A DNA stretch of 64,000 bases from Clostridiales bacterium (GTDB lineage Bacteria; Bacillota; Clostridia; Oscillospirales; Acutalibacteraceae). The stretch is taken from the NCBI GenBank assembly GCA_012523185.1, contig JAAYIY010000001.1, positions 32,038-96,037 on the forward strand, read 5' to 3'. The notes under the pieces were generated by a model that saw only the letters and a list, made by a program, of their open reading frames with translations, searched no databases and was not told the DNA's origin. A program made the position numbers and the translations under genes. Below, piece after piece: positions 7,843 to 18,620 of the stretch (positions are counted from its first letter, which is position 1; every line of letters starts with the position of its first letter).

Positions 7843-8241
7843 TTACCATGAAACGCTTATTTTAACAAAATAACCAAGCATTTTTGACGCTCTGACAGTC
7901 ACTTTAACATTTATCAGCTCGTTTTTCTTCATTTCATTAAGAAGAACTGCCTTTAAATCGTCTTTGTTTATCTTGAGGACGTGCTTGACATAGTTAAAGT
8001 CCGACTCTTTTACATAAGTCCGCTCCTGCTCATGGATTATCCCGATGATGTGGATAAAGTCGATAAACATGGCATATTGGGTTTCGCCCCTTGAGGCTTC
8101 CTCATAACATTTTCTGAGGAAACAGCGAACAATGCCTTCCTTAAGTGAAAAGTATATCTCGTTCATATATCTGTTTTCAGCGTTTTGTTCTTCTTTTGGG
8201 GCGCTGTCAGCCTTTTTTCTAAGCTCATCGGCAAACGACAA
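7843..8241 (-). CDS. Hypothetical protein
   Basis: 132 residues, TTG start behind GAGGTGA (6-nt spacing). Composition is that of a soluble globular protein: an N-terminal charged helix (FADELRKKADSAPKEEQ), a middle Cys/aromatic segment (FLRKCYEEASRGETQYAMFIDFIHI) and a C-terminal part that reads like a small winged or alpha/beta domain (LKAVLLNEMKKNELINVKVTVRASKMLGYFVKISVSW). No family or catalytic motif was recognised. It ends 17 bp before the SGNH esterase start, so the two are co-transcribed. The function is unknown. Confidence 0.75.
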   Translation of the reverse strand: MSFADELRKKADSAPKEEQNAENRYMNEIYFSLKEGIVRCFLRKCYEEASRGETQYAMFIDFIHIIGIIHEQERTYVKESDFNYVKHVLKINKDDLKAVLLNEMKKNELINVKVTVRASKMLGYFVKISVSW

Positions 8242-8587
8242 GAAGCATCACCTCGTTTCAGCAAATAATAAAATATTATGTATATAATTATACAGCATCA
8301 ACAGCAAAAAATCAAGACAGAAAGCATTTATAAAATCTTTAAAAAGCTTTTTGACCGCATATATAAAAGCTTTCTGTCCGCAAGATTGTCAAAGCTGCGC
8401 GGCGCGCCACTCAAAGCGCTATGCTTGGCTCGGCGCTTTTGCTGTCTTGGCGCCACTGCCTATTTAAGTTGGGCTGCGCTTTTTGACTGCCGCCGATAAA
8501 GTTTGACATAACGCAGACAGGAACAGTAAACTTTTTTCACAAGATGCATATTATATAATATACTTAAATTGACTGGGAGTGATTTTT
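8242..8587. other. 346-bp intergenic region with long-loop inverted repeat
   Basis: Contains an exact 10-bp inverted repeat GACAGAAAGC (8316-8325) with GCTTTCTGTC (8369-8378), a GC-rich stretch at 8395-8460 without a clear fold, and the rubrerythrin promoter region. Nothing coding is convincing. Confidence 0.5.
8503..8532 (+). promoter_or_regulatory. Candidate promoter of rubrerythrin gene
   Basis: Consensus TTGACA at 8503-8508, 18-nt spacer, TAAACT at 8527-8532. The start codon lies 55 bp downstream. The -10 match is moderate. Confidence 0.5.
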
Positions 8588-9121
8588 TTGGAGTTTGAAA
8601 AGAGTAAAACATACCAAAATCTTTGGAACGCGTATTCGGGAGAGCTTTCAACTTCCACAAAGTACAGGATTTATGGCGACAAGGCAAGAGAAGACGGTTT
8701 TGAGCAGATAGGAAGCATATTCGACAAAGCGTCACATGAAGAAAAAGAACACGCTGTTATCCTGCTTGAGCTGATACGCGAAATGCCCACGACAGTCGAA
8801 AACCTTCAGGAGTCATTGGCTGATGAAGCGGGACTGTCGCACCTTGTGTTTGAGTCGTATGCGGAAACGGCAAGGCAGGAGGGGTATGACCAGATAGCGG
8901 ATTTGTTTGACGAGCTCGGAGGGATTTCAAGGAATCAGCAAAGGCGGTTCAGCATACTGCTGGAAAACATCGAGGAGGACGATGTGTTTTGCAAGCCTGA
9001 TGAGCAGTGGTGGGTGTGCATGAACTGCGGTCATCTTCACAATGGGAAATGCGCTCCGCCAATGTGTCCCGTCTGCGCGTATCCGCAAGGGTTTTACAAG
9101 CTTTATTGTGAAAACTTCTAA
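8588..9121 (+). CDS. Rubrerythrin-family protein with altered di-iron site
   Basis: About 177 residues: an N-terminal ferritin-like four-helix bundle and a C-terminal rubredoxin-like Fe(Cys)4 domain (CMNC at about 146-149, CPVC at about 162-165). Classical rubrerythrins reduce hydrogen peroxide in the cytoplasm of anaerobes. First-half ligands are present (E19, E52-x-x-H55, E89/E93). The second ExxH motif, which family members carry in helix four, reads ISRNQQRRF here, so Glu becomes S114 and His becomes Q117. The di-iron centre may be lost or asymmetric. The TTG start (MEFEKSK) was chosen for its spacing from GGGAGTGA; a GTG nine bases upstream overlaps that site. A 29-bp palindromic repeat follows the stop. 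Confidence 0.88.
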   Translation: MEFEKSKTYQNLWNAYSGELSTSTKYRIYGDKAREDGFEQIGSIFDKASHEEKEHAVILLELIREMPTTVENLQESLADEAGLSHLVFESYAETARQEGYDQIADLFDELGGISRNQQRRFSILLENIEEDDVFCKPDEQWWVCMNCGHLHNGKCAPPMCPVCAYPQGFYKLYCENF

Positions 9122-9150
9122 GGCAACACCGCTCATTGCGCGGTGTTGCC
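9122..9150. repeat. 29-bp solo form of the GGCAACACCGC repeat
   Basis: Hairpin GGCAACACCGC, TCATTGC centre, GCGGTGTTGCC, directly after the rubrerythrin stop and before convergent ligA. It is the exact reverse complement of the copy at 37385-37413 and corresponds to the outer ends of the 173-bp elements at 24432 and 59706. It may also act as a terminator here. Confidence 0.85.
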
Positions 9151-9159
9151 CTAAGGCTT

Positions 9160-11154
<1,995 letters not shown>

Positions 11155-11811
11155 TTAGTCTTTTTCTAAGCTTGCATAAAAGTCCGGGACATAGCCGACA
11201 ATGACAGTTTCGGCAATGCAAAATTGCGTGTTTATGTTGCGCGTCATACTGCTTTCAGGAAGCACAACACAGACGCTTGCGCTCACATTGAGCATCATGC
11301 GGTGAAGTGTCTGATTGATTCCCGCCGAAAGAAATTGGTTTGAAATATCGCAGACAGCAAAGCCTGTCAATGTTATTTTGACGTTTATGTTAGGACCTCT
11401 GCCGAAAAGCAAATAAATGCCAGTTAAAGAGCCGACAGGAACTGAAACAGTGTAACGATGAAATTCGGAAATGCGGCTTTCTATTGTTTTGCCGAGACTT
11501 GCCTTAAAAAGATTTATTTTGAGGGCGTCCGTTTTTATTGACGTCACTTGCCCCTCTCTGTTTTTTTCCACGGTGACAAGCTTGTCATAAAGGGAGCCTT
11601 GAGACGACAGCAAATCTGTGACAGAGCTGTCGATAGATTGCTCCGCAAGGGCTACGGCGCGCGAGGCGGCAAATTCGTTGACCTGCGGGCGAACCTTCGC
11701 GTCTGCAAAAAGGAAGATTGTTAAAAGTGTGACAGAAACGGCAAACAGACGGAAAAAAAGCTTTTTTCGGCGCGGGGAATAGTATCTTTTTCTGCGCTTC
11801 AATCGCTTCAT
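11155..11811 (-). CDS. yunB: Sporulation protein YunB
   Basis: 218 residues, single-pass membrane protein. A Lys/Arg-rich cytoplasmic N-terminus (MKRLKRRKRYYSPRRKK) precedes one membrane helix (LFFRLFAVSVTLLTIFLFA). The extracytoplasmic domain carries the family features SRAVALAEQSIDSSV, VPVGSLTGIYLLFGRGPNI and a Cys-containing C-terminus (QFCIAETVIVGYVPDFY). In Bacillus subtilis yunB is a mother-cell sporulation gene whose loss impairs spore formation; the molecular role is not established. The start was taken at the second ATG because GGAG lies 9 nt before it; an ATG three codons upstream has no spacing. Confidence 0.92.
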   Translation of the reverse strand: MKRLKRRKRYYSPRRKKLFFRLFAVSVTLLTIFLFADAKVRPQVNEFAASRAVALAEQSIDSSVTDLLSSQGSLYDKLVTVEKNREGQVTSIKTDALKINLFKASLGKTIESRISEFHRYTVSVPVGSLTGIYLLFGRGPNINVKITLTGFAVCDISNQFLSAGINQTLHRMMLNVSASVCVVLPESSMTRNINTQFCIAETVIVGYVPDFYASLEKD

Positions 11812-11820
11812 TTCACCCAT

Positions 11821-12146
11821 CTCCGTAAATAACGTTCATAATTATTATATGATATTTTAAGGTGAAATGTGCAAAAAAACGTAAAACTTTTCAAATCAAC
11901 CTATTTTATCACGACGCCGTTTAAAAAACAATGCCGTTCAAGCTTTTTATGCTTTGCGGCTTGTTCAAGCTTCTTGCACATTGATTTTTCGCTTTTGAGC
12001 TTTTAATTACCGTGTTTTATGACATTATGCAGGTGACATGACGTTTTACGTTGACGGCGAAATATTTTATGTTGCATTATTTTAAAAACAATGTTACAAT
12101 TTCAAAGCAAACAAGCAGTTCAACAATTTTTAAAGGAGATGCTGAA
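11821..12146. other. 326-bp divergent intergenic region
   Basis: Lies between yunB (minus) and the lipoprotein (plus). It holds TATAAT-like sequence upstream of yunB (complement of about 11846-11851, in a CATATAAT context that could also suit sporulation sigma factors), a run of CAAGCTT-type short repeats at about 11940-11985, and the lipoprotein promoter at 12072-12100. Confidence 0.5.
12072..12100 (+). promoter_or_regulatory. Promoter of lipoprotein gene
   Basis: TTGCAT (12072-12077), 17-nt spacer, TACAAT (12095-12100). Its position rules out an upstream start for the lipoprotein and supports the ATG at 12147. Confidence 0.7.
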
Positions 12147-12995
12147 ATGACACTTAGGAGTTTTTTTGCGTTTTCACTGGCTTTATTAATGCTCATGTCC
12201 ATGGCAGCTTGCGGCGGAAAGGACGACGACACGACAACATTGCCTGCCGACGAAACGACAGAGGCTGTTGAAAGCGAAACAGAATCAGTCACGGACGACA
12301 TGACAGACATTTCGGAGGAGCCGTCACAGACCGAGGAGGAGACTTCCGCAGACGTCGCCGAAACGGAAACCGCCGAACCTGAAAAGCTTGACCTTAACAC
12401 GACGGAGGGTGTTATCAACTTATATAAGGAAGCCGCGGCAAAGACAGAAAAGGCCGGAATCACATCCGACAAGGTTATGTCGCTTGCGTCGCTTGACGGC
12501 GGCAAAGGTTTTGTCGGCGGCATAATCAGCGCTTTTGAGCCGATTGCCCGCAGGGCGCTCGCAAATAATTCTGTGCAGATAACGGGTATTGAGGGAAGCT
12601 ATGACAAGCTTTCGCCCTCCGATGTAAAGTCGGCAAAGGCTGTCGACAACGGCAAGACGACGACTCTCACAATCGAGCTGAAAGACCAGACAGACGGCGT
12701 GACGGGCAATCAAAACGGCCCCGTCGCCCACGGAGTCGGCGTGCTTGACAGCATCGAAACAGCACTGGCGGAGCTTAAAGGCGTCACGTTTGATTATTCC
12801 GAGGGAACAGTTAAATTAAAATATACGGATGCTACAATCAATGTCACAATAGACAACGCGACAGGCAAAATCACAAGCGGCAAATGGCGCTTTGACGTCA
12901 ACATAAGCCTTGACAATATCGGCGCAAAAATCGGAGTATTAAGCGTCACGCTAAAGGACGCGAAAGGCGTTGTTAAATACGAAATCACGCATTGA
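12147..12995 (+). CDS. Secreted lipoprotein of unknown function
   Basis: 282 residues, ATG behind AAAGGAG. A lipoprotein signal peptide ends in the lipobox SMAAC (Cys about residue 22). Then comes a 55-residue Thr/Glu/Asp-rich linker of low complexity (TTLPADETTEAVESETES and onward). A globular C-terminal domain of about 200 residues follows (NTTEGVINLYKEAAAKTEKAGITSDKV, then alternating beta-type segments such as VKLKYTDATINVTIDNATGKITSGKWRF). Anchored outside the membrane by lipid. No family was recognised; the beta-rich tail resembles ligand- or pilin-like extracellular domains only in general pattern. Monocistronic, with its own promoter and terminator. Confidence 0.88.
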   Translation: MTLRSFFAFSLALLMLMSMAACGGKDDDTTTLPADETTEAVESETESVTDDMTDISEEPSQTEEETSADVAETETAEPEKLDLNTTEGVINLYKEAAAKTEKAGITSDKVMSLASLDGGKGFVGGIISAFEPIARRALANNSVQITGIEGSYDKLSPSDVKSAKAVDNGKTTTLTIELKDQTDGVTGNQNGPVAHGVGVLDSIETALAELKGVTFDYSEGTVKLKYTDATINVTIDNATGKITSGKWRFDVNISLDNIGAKIGVLSVTLKDAKGVVKYEITH

Positions 12996-13016
12996 CGCGC
13001 CGACAACAGCACAAAA

Positions 13017-13047
13017 TAAAAGCGGCTGTCCAAAGGGCGGTCGCTTT
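13017..13047. terminator. Intrinsic terminator
   Basis: Stem AAAGCG...CGCTTT with inner GTCC/GGGC pairing at 13018-13046, flanked by A- and T-rich sequence. It lies between convergent lipoprotein and thpR genes. Confidence 0.65.
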
Positions 13048-13076
13048 TGCAATTTTAGCTGTGCGGCTCAAAACTG

Positions 13077-13604
13077 TCAGGTTTGCCGCGCCGCTCCGTT
13101 TAAATGTCTTTTATAAATATCAGTATAAGTCAAAAGCCCGTTTATTCTCTCCGACTTCATCAAAGAAATGCTGTTTACAGCCATCGCGGCGGACGACAAA
13201 GACATTTCGGCTGCCGAGCAGTCGGAAGTGCTGCGCGCAAGCGTGACATGAGGCTTAAAGCGGCGCTCATCAATCTTAAATCCTTTTTCAAGGAGTGCGC
13301 GCCGCAAGGTTTTGACGAGGAAATTAAGCTCCTCGTCAGCTTTTACGCCTGCCCACAAGGTTGTGCCGAAGCACCCGTAAGCGCCGCCCACAGCAATTTT
13401 AAAAGGCGGGCATTCCACAATGTCAAGGCAGTGCTTTATGTCCGACAGCCTGTCTGTTTCGCCTATAAATATAAGGGTTAAATGCAGGTTTTCAGGTCTT
13501 GTGAAGCTTCCCGACACAGACAGATTTTTTAGCTCATCCGCTGCCTTGGACAGCAATTTTCTGATTTCGTCATTAAAGTTTATCGCAATAAAAAGACGCA
13601 TCAT
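13077..13604 (-). CDS. thpR: RNA 2',3'-cyclic phosphodiesterase (LigT family)
   Basis: 175 residues of the 2H phosphoesterase superfamily, with both catalytic H-x-T motifs: HLTLIFIG at about 42-49 and HVTLARS at about 127-133. Family members open 2',3'-cyclic phosphates on RNA ends to 2'-phosphates. The N-terminus MMRLFIAINF is typical. GAGGTGG lies close before the ATG-ATG start. Cytosolic and apparently monocistronic. The physiological substrate in this organism is unknown. Confidence 0.93.
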   Translation of the reverse strand: MMRLFIAINFNDEIRKLLSKAADELKNLSVSGSFTRPENLHLTLIFIGETDRLSDIKHCLDIVECPPFKIAVGGAYGCFGTTLWAGVKADEELNFLVKTLRRALLEKGFKIDERRFKPHVTLARSTSDCSAAEMSLSSAAMAVNSISLMKSERINGLLTYTDIYKRHLNGAARQT

Positions 13605-13687
13605 ACCACCTCATTACATAATTCCCACACTTGAATTATAACACACACAGTCAACAAATCTCAACACATACCGCTGTCTTTTTTTGC

Positions 13688-13716
13688 TTGTATGAGAATG
13701 AAAAGTGTGATATAAT
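13688..13716 (+). promoter_or_regulatory. Promoter of the glycosyltransferase-flippase operon
   Basis: TTGTAT (13688-13693), 17-nt spacer, TATAAT (13711-13716), about 100 bp before the GT2 start. Confidence 0.7.
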
Positions 13717-13818
13717 ATGATGAATTTATTTTAAATGATTGATTATGTTTGCCGGTTACGTTGTCGGGACGCGCGGTGCGGGGTCGGCAACAAAATCTAA
13801 CGGGTCGGAGGTGGACAC

Positions 13819-14838
13819 ATGGCGGACGGCGTCTTTTTCAGCTTACTTGTAACTGTTTTCAACAAAGAAAGCTATATTGACGATTTTTTCCGCTCTGTCC
13901 TTAATCAGACATACGCCGATTTTGAAGTCATAGTCATAGACGACGGTTCATCTGACGGCAGCGGCAAAATCGCCGACTCATACGCGGAAAAGGACAGGCG
14001 AATCAAGGTTTGGCACACATCAAACCGCGGTGTGCTGAACGCGAGGAAAACGGCGCTTGACAAAGCGGCGGGCGAATACATCCTGAATGTTGATTCTGAC
14101 GATTTGCTTGAACCGTGTCTTTTCGAGACATTGGCCGAGGCAATAGCAAAACATGACTGTGACCTTGTTCTTTTTGATTTTGTTTCCTTTTACGCGGATG
14201 GGCGAGAGCGGAGGGAAACTTATTTTGACGGCGAGAGGATTTTTGAGGGTGATTCCAAAGGCGAGCTGTTCAGCGAGCTGCTGACGGCAAGGCTCAACTC
14301 ACTAAGCACAAAGTGTTACAGCAAGAAAATCGCTTCGATTTCCCTTGATTACGGCAAATTTCGAGGTTTAAAGCACGGGGAGGACTTGCTCCAAAGCGCC
14401 TATATCATTTCAAACGCCGAAAAGACTTTATATTTAAACATCCCGCTTTACCGCTATCGCGCAGGCGTGGGAGCTTCCGAAATGTTTGACAGCGACAGCC
14501 TTAAAAAGTATTCGATTGTCGCCGACACAATATATTCGCTGATTGACGCGCAGGGTTTTATCACGAACCAAAGAAAAGATGAATTTTTCCGTTTGTGCCG
14601 CAGGCAGCTTAACAACCACATAGGGGTTATGGCGAAAAACAGCGTTGGAATGGGAAGTGCGTCAAAGCTGCTTAAAGAAGCCGAGGGTCTGACCATTTAC
14701 AAAAGCGCCGCAAGCACCTCCTGCAACCGATTTTTCAGCAAAGCGCAAAATATAAAGTTTTATCTTGTCAGAACAAAAAGATACCGCACGGCTTATGCCG
14801 TTCAAGCGATGAGGCAAAAGCTTTTATGTCACAAATAA
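13819..14838 (+). CDS. Family 2 glycosyltransferase
   Basis: 339 residues. GT-A fold N-terminal half: VTVFNKESYIDDFFRSVLNQT, nucleotide-binding DDGSSDGS (about 43-50) and the metal-binding DSDD (about 97-100). The C-terminal half is a helical acceptor region without membrane segments. It transfers a sugar from a nucleotide donor to a growing surface polysaccharide or a lipid-linked acceptor at the inner membrane face. ATG behind GGAGG. The flippase gene starts 19 bp after the stop, so the pair likely builds and exports one glycan. Donor and acceptor cannot be read from the sequence. Confidence 0.93.
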   Translation: MADGVFFSLLVTVFNKESYIDDFFRSVLNQTYADFEVIVIDDGSSDGSGKIADSYAEKDRRIKVWHTSNRGVLNARKTALDKAAGEYILNVDSDDLLEPCLFETLAEAIAKHDCDLVLFDFVSFYADGRERRETYFDGERIFEGDSKGELFSELLTARLNSLSTKCYSKKIASISLDYGKFRGLKHGEDLLQSAYIISNAEKTLYLNIPLYRYRAGVGASEMFDSDSLKKYSIVADTIYSLIDAQGFITNQRKDEFFRLCRRQLNNHIGVMAKNSVGMGSASKLLKEAEGLTIYKSAASTSCNRFFSKAQNIKFYLVRTKRYRTAYAVQAMRQKLLCHK

Positions 14839-14857
14839 AGAACGGAGTTGATGGCTG

Positions 14858-16417
14858 TTGCGCAGCAGAAAGTCGGCAAGGAATGTCATAACATCTCTTT
14901 TGCTGCAGCTGACGACAATAATCTGCGGGCTTGTTGTGCCCCGCGCGATTATCGGGGCTTTCGGCTCCGCCGTCAACGGCACAATATACTCCATCACGCA
15001 GTTTTTAAGCTATATTGTCCTGCTTGAGGCAGGTGTGGGGGGAGTTGTTCGCGCCGCTCTTTACGGTCCTCTTGCCGCGGGAGATAAGGGCGCCGTAAGC
15101 TCGATTGTCAAGGCTACCGACCGTTTTTTTAAATCTGTCGCGCTCATTTTTGCCGCTTATCTTGCCCTTACAGCCTGCTTTTTTCCGTTTCTTGTGAGCA
15201 ACGAATTTGATTGGCTTTTTACTTTTTTTCTTGTGCTGATAATAGGCTCCGGCACATTCGCTCAATATTATTTCGGATTGACATGCCAAGTTCTGCTGCA
15301 CGCTGATCAAAAAAGCTATATATCGTCTGCGCTGCAAATTGTTACGACACTGCTTAATACCCTGCTTGTGCTTGCCTTTATACACTTCGGCGCCTCAATC
15401 CATATCGTCAGATTCGGCACATCTTTTGTTTTTATTCTCCGCCCGCTCATCCTGCGCGGCTATGTCGGCAGAAAATACAAGCTCGACAAAAAGGCAAAGC
15501 CCGACAACGACGCCATCAGCCAGCGCTGGGACGGTCTCGGTCATCACATAGCATTTTTTCTGCACACCAACACAGACATTGCTCTGCTGACTGTGTTTTC
15601 TCGCCTGACGTCACGAATCGGGATTTCGGAGGTGTCTGTTTACACCGTATATTATTCTGTCGTCATAGGCGTCGAAAAGATTGTCTCAACCTTGTCGTCC
15701 GGAATCGAGGCGGCTTTCGGAAACATGATAGCAAAAGGGGAGGACGAGGCGCTTCGGCGAAACTTCGGCATTTACGAATTTGTTTCCTTTGTTGCGACGA
15801 CTGTTTTGTTCACGTGCGCCGGTTTGCTTGTTTTGCCGTTTGTTTCGATTTATACACGAAACATTACAGACGCCGATTATTTTCGACCGGCATTTGCGTT
15901 TGTTTTGACTTTGGCGGAGGCTGTTTTTTGCCTGCGTATTCCGTATAACAGCGTCACGCTTGCGGCAGGTCATTTTAAGCAGACAAGAAACGGCGCGTTT
16001 GCCGAAGCGTTCATAAACATTGCGCTTTCCTGCGCGCTTGTCGTCCCGTTCGGCATAACGGGCGTCGCTGTGGGGACGCTTGCGGCAATGTGCTTCCGCA
16101 CTGTCCAATATGCACTGTATACCTCGAAAAACATTGTTAAAAGAACGCCTGTTTATTTTTGTCTGCGCCTGGCAGTAAATGCCGCCGCATCTGTTTTAAG
16201 CATAGCCGCCGTAACGCTTATGCCGCCGTTTTTCGGCGATTCATACTTTCACTGGTTTTTATACGCCGCCGCCGTGTTCACCGTGAGCGGGACTGTCGTG
16301 ACGGCATTAAACATTCTTTTCTTCCGCGGCGACTTTTCAAATCTTTTAAAGCTTATAAAAAATACAATAAAAAGAAATAACGGAGGTCAACATGAAAAGA
16401 AACTGCCTTTTGCTTAA
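14858..16417 (+). CDS. Polysaccharide/lipid-linked oligosaccharide flippase (MOP superfamily)
   Basis: 519 residues with 12-14 hydrophobic segments, beginning SRKSARNVITSLLLQLTTIICGLVVPRAIIGAFGSAVNGT, which is the oligosaccharide-flippase start signature. The family moves lipid-linked sugar chains across the cytoplasmic membrane. TTG start with GGAG about 10 nt upstream. The 3' end overlaps the next gene by 26 bp, and the next gene's Shine-Dalgarno lies inside this one, implying translational coupling. It sits directly behind the GT2 gene. Confidence 0.92.
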   Translation: MRSRKSARNVITSLLLQLTTIICGLVVPRAIIGAFGSAVNGTIYSITQFLSYIVLLEAGVGGVVRAALYGPLAAGDKGAVSSIVKATDRFFKSVALIFAAYLALTACFFPFLVSNEFDWLFTFFLVLIIGSGTFAQYYFGLTCQVLLHADQKSYISSALQIVTTLLNTLLVLAFIHFGASIHIVRFGTSFVFILRPLILRGYVGRKYKLDKKAKPDNDAISQRWDGLGHHIAFFLHTNTDIALLTVFSRLTSRIGISEVSVYTVYYSVVIGVEKIVSTLSSGIEAAFGNMIAKGEDEALRRNFGIYEFVSFVATTVLFTCAGLLVLPFVSIYTRNITDADYFRPAFAFVLTLAEAVFCLRIPYNSVTLAAGHFKQTRNGAFAEAFINIALSCALVVPFGITGVAVGTLAAMCFRTVQYALYTSKNIVKRTPVYFCLRLAVNAAASVLSIAAVTLMPPFFGDSYFHWFLYAAAVFTVSGTVVTALNILFFRGDFSNLLKLIKNTIKRNNGGQHEKKLPFA

Positions 16418-18497
16418 AAAATCCGCACAAAAAACAAGGACATTCTTTAAAAAAGCCGACGGGCTGCCGTCAGACAATGTAACGGCTTTGAGCCTTGCGT
16501 CGGACGGGACGCTTTTTGTCGGAACAGACAGCGGACTTTGCCTTTACAACGGAAAGAAGTTTATGGACGTCGGCGGAATATCCTCGCCTGTCAAAGAGCT
16601 GTTCGCCTGTGAGGACGGCAAGATGATTGCGTTGTCCGAAAACATCGCTTACATCATTTCCAACAAAAAATCATGCGGCTTTCATGATTTTAAAGAGCCT
16701 GCTGTTGATATTTGCCGCGACGGTGCCGGTCAGGTTTGGCTGCTGACTGATTCAAGCCTTTACAAATATGAGGAAGGCAAATTCAGCGAGCTGAAAAGCC
16801 TTGAGTTTTCCGGAGCGACGGCAATGACGGCTTTTGGAAATGGCGAGGTATATGTTTTCAGTCCGCAGGCTTTGCAGATTTTGCACGGAAAAAGACCTTG
16901 CTGGGGCTGTGTGCTGCCGTCACACGCCTATGTTCCGTCCACAGCGGTAAATACAATGATATCCGATGAGTGGGGGCATATTTGGTGCGGAAGCGACGAC
17001 GGGCTTATGATATACGACGGCAAAAGCGAGTGGCTGACGCCTGCCGATTCCGCGTTTTTGCCCAAATGCGCCATAACAAAGCTAAGGTTTGGAAGCGACG
17101 GCGCAAGGTATATCGGGACGGAAATAGGACTTTATCTGCAAAAAGGCACACACCATAGCTTTATCGGCGCCGACCGCTGGCTCCCCGGGTCAAGGGTCAA
17201 TGCCGTCGCGGTTAACGACGAAAATGACGAATATTGGGTGGGAACGCCGACCGGTCTTAGCAGAATCACAAACAAGCTCATGTCGCTTGAAGAAAAGGCC
17301 GCGTTTTTCCAGGATATAACGGCAAAGTACCACAACCGCGAAGGCTACATAAACAACAGGCATATCATAAACGGCGACATTGACAGCGGCTCTGTCGAAA
17401 TATCAGACAACGACGGTCTTTGGACGGCGACATTTGTCGCGGCGCAAAGCTTCCGCTATGCAGTCACCAAAGACGCAAATGCGAAGGCGGCGGCAAGGGA
17501 GTCTATGAACGCCATCCTCAAGCTTCAAAACATAAGCGGAATCGAGGGCTTCCCCGCGAGAGCGTACCGCCGCCCGGGAGAGCATAGGTTCGGGGACGGG
17601 GACATTGAGTGGCATCTCACAAAGGACGAAACAAGCAAGCTCGAATGGAAAGGGGAGACGTCCAGCGATGAGGTTGTCGGTCACTATTACGCCTGCGCGT
17701 GGTATTATGACCTTGTCGCCGACGAGGACGAAAAGAAGGTAATCGCCGAGTCGTTAAAGCGTGTGACAGACCACATATTGAGCCATGATTACAAGCTTTG
17801 CGACACTGACGGTCTGCCCTGCACATGGTCAAACTGGGATCCCGACGATCTCAACGCAAATGACACATGGTTTTGGGAAAAGGGCGTAAACTCACTTGAG
17901 TTTTTGTCGCTGCTGAAGGTGACATATCACATGACAGGAGAAGAAAAATATAACGACATATACAAATTGTTTATAAAAAAATATCATTACGCGCTCAACA
18001 CCGTGACTTACAAGATTGACGACAACTATTCATGCCATATTGACGACAAGCTTGGGTTTTACGCGATACATAATCTCATGACATATGAGAAGGACCCGCA
18101 GCTTCGCAAATATTATGAAATGGGAATAAAATATCATTTTGAAGTCGAAAAGATTGAGCGCTGTGCAACGTGGAACTTCATATACGGAGGGTTGACGGAC
18201 GAGCCGTGCGACATTGAAAGCGCCGTCCGCACTCTCCAGGAAACACCTCTTGACCTTGTTAAATACGGCATGAAAAACACCTTGCGCCCCGACGTCGAAA
18301 TAGACAGCTCACCGGAAGATTTCGGCGGGAAAGCGCACGCGAAAAACCCGCTTCCGGCAGACGAGCGCCCAAGCGACAGATTGACATATAACGCCTTTAT
18401 GCTTGACTACCCCTCGGGTGCAGGCACATGTGTGTGTCCGTCGTCATGGCTGCTGCCTTATTGGATGGGAAGGTACTATGACCTTTTCAGGGAGTAA
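16392..18497 (+). CDS. Propeller/toroid protein A: reg_prop-like propeller plus alpha-toroid domain
   Basis: 701 residues, no signal peptide. The N-terminal third holds repeated propeller blades of the two-component-regulator propeller type: GLPSDNVTALSLASDGTLFVGTDSGL at about 24-49, VNTMISDEWGHIWCGSDDGL at about 187, ITKLRFGSDGARYIGTEIGL at about 220, VNAVAVNDENDEYWVGTPTGL at about 265. The C-terminal 400 residues are mostly helical, like (alpha/alpha)n glycosidases, with SDNDGLWTA, GFPARAY, TSSDE..H and LPCTWSNW motifs shared with the protein at 21138-22916. There is no histidine-kinase or DNA-binding part. ATG behind AACGGAGG. It overlaps the flippase gene. A role in carbohydrate recognition or hydrolysis is inferred from fold and context; no CAZy family could be named. 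Confidence 0.85.
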   Translation: MKRNCLLLKKSAQKTRTFFKKADGLPSDNVTALSLASDGTLFVGTDSGLCLYNGKKFMDVGGISSPVKELFACEDGKMIALSENIAYIISNKKSCGFHDFKEPAVDICRDGAGQVWLLTDSSLYKYEEGKFSELKSLEFSGATAMTAFGNGEVYVFSPQALQILHGKRPCWGCVLPSHAYVPSTAVNTMISDEWGHIWCGSDDGLMIYDGKSEWLTPADSAFLPKCAITKLRFGSDGARYIGTEIGLYLQKGTHHSFIGADRWLPGSRVNAVAVNDENDEYWVGTPTGLSRITNKLMSLEEKAAFFQDITAKYHNREGYINNRHIINGDIDSGSVEISDNDGLWTATFVAAQSFRYAVTKDANAKAAARESMNAILKLQNISGIEGFPARAYRRPGEHRFGDGDIEWHLTKDETSKLEWKGETSSDEVVGHYYACAWYYDLVADEDEKKVIAESLKRVTDHILSHDYKLCDTDGLPCTWSNWDPDDLNANDTWFWEKGVNSLEFLSLLKVTYHMTGEEKYNDIYKLFIKKYHYALNTVTYKIDDNYSCHIDDKLGFYAIHNLMTYEKDPQLRKYYEMGIKYHFEVEKIERCATWNFIYGGLTDEPCDIESAVRTLQETPLDLVKYGMKNTLRPDVEIDSSPEDFGGKAHAKNPLPADERPSDRLTYNAFMLDYPSGAGTCVCPSSWLLPYWMGRYYDLFRE

Positions 18498-18526
18498 GAC
18501 GAAAAAGCAACGAAAGATTAATCAAA

Positions 18527-18570
18527 AAAGCGCCCGGTGCCTGCGTGTGCAGATGCCGGGCGCTTTCAGC
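18527..18570. terminator. Bidirectional intrinsic terminator
   Basis: Perfect 11-bp stem AAAGCGCCCGG (18527-18537) with its complement at 18556-18566. Flanking A- and T-rich bases on both sides. Separates protein A from the convergent GH38 gene. Confidence 0.8.
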
Positions 18571-18620
18571 TTTCAAGCCGTTAAAAACAGAACAATTTGA
18601 ATAAGGGAAAACCATGTGAA

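Noticed and set aside
12051..12146. Longer N-terminus for the lipoprotein
   Set aside because: Contains the promoter at 12072-12100; the lipoprotein signal peptide starts properly at 12147.
15005..15385. Minus-strand frames inside the flippase gene
   Set aside because: Basic, low-complexity translations of hydrophobic codons on the opposite strand; no independent evidence.
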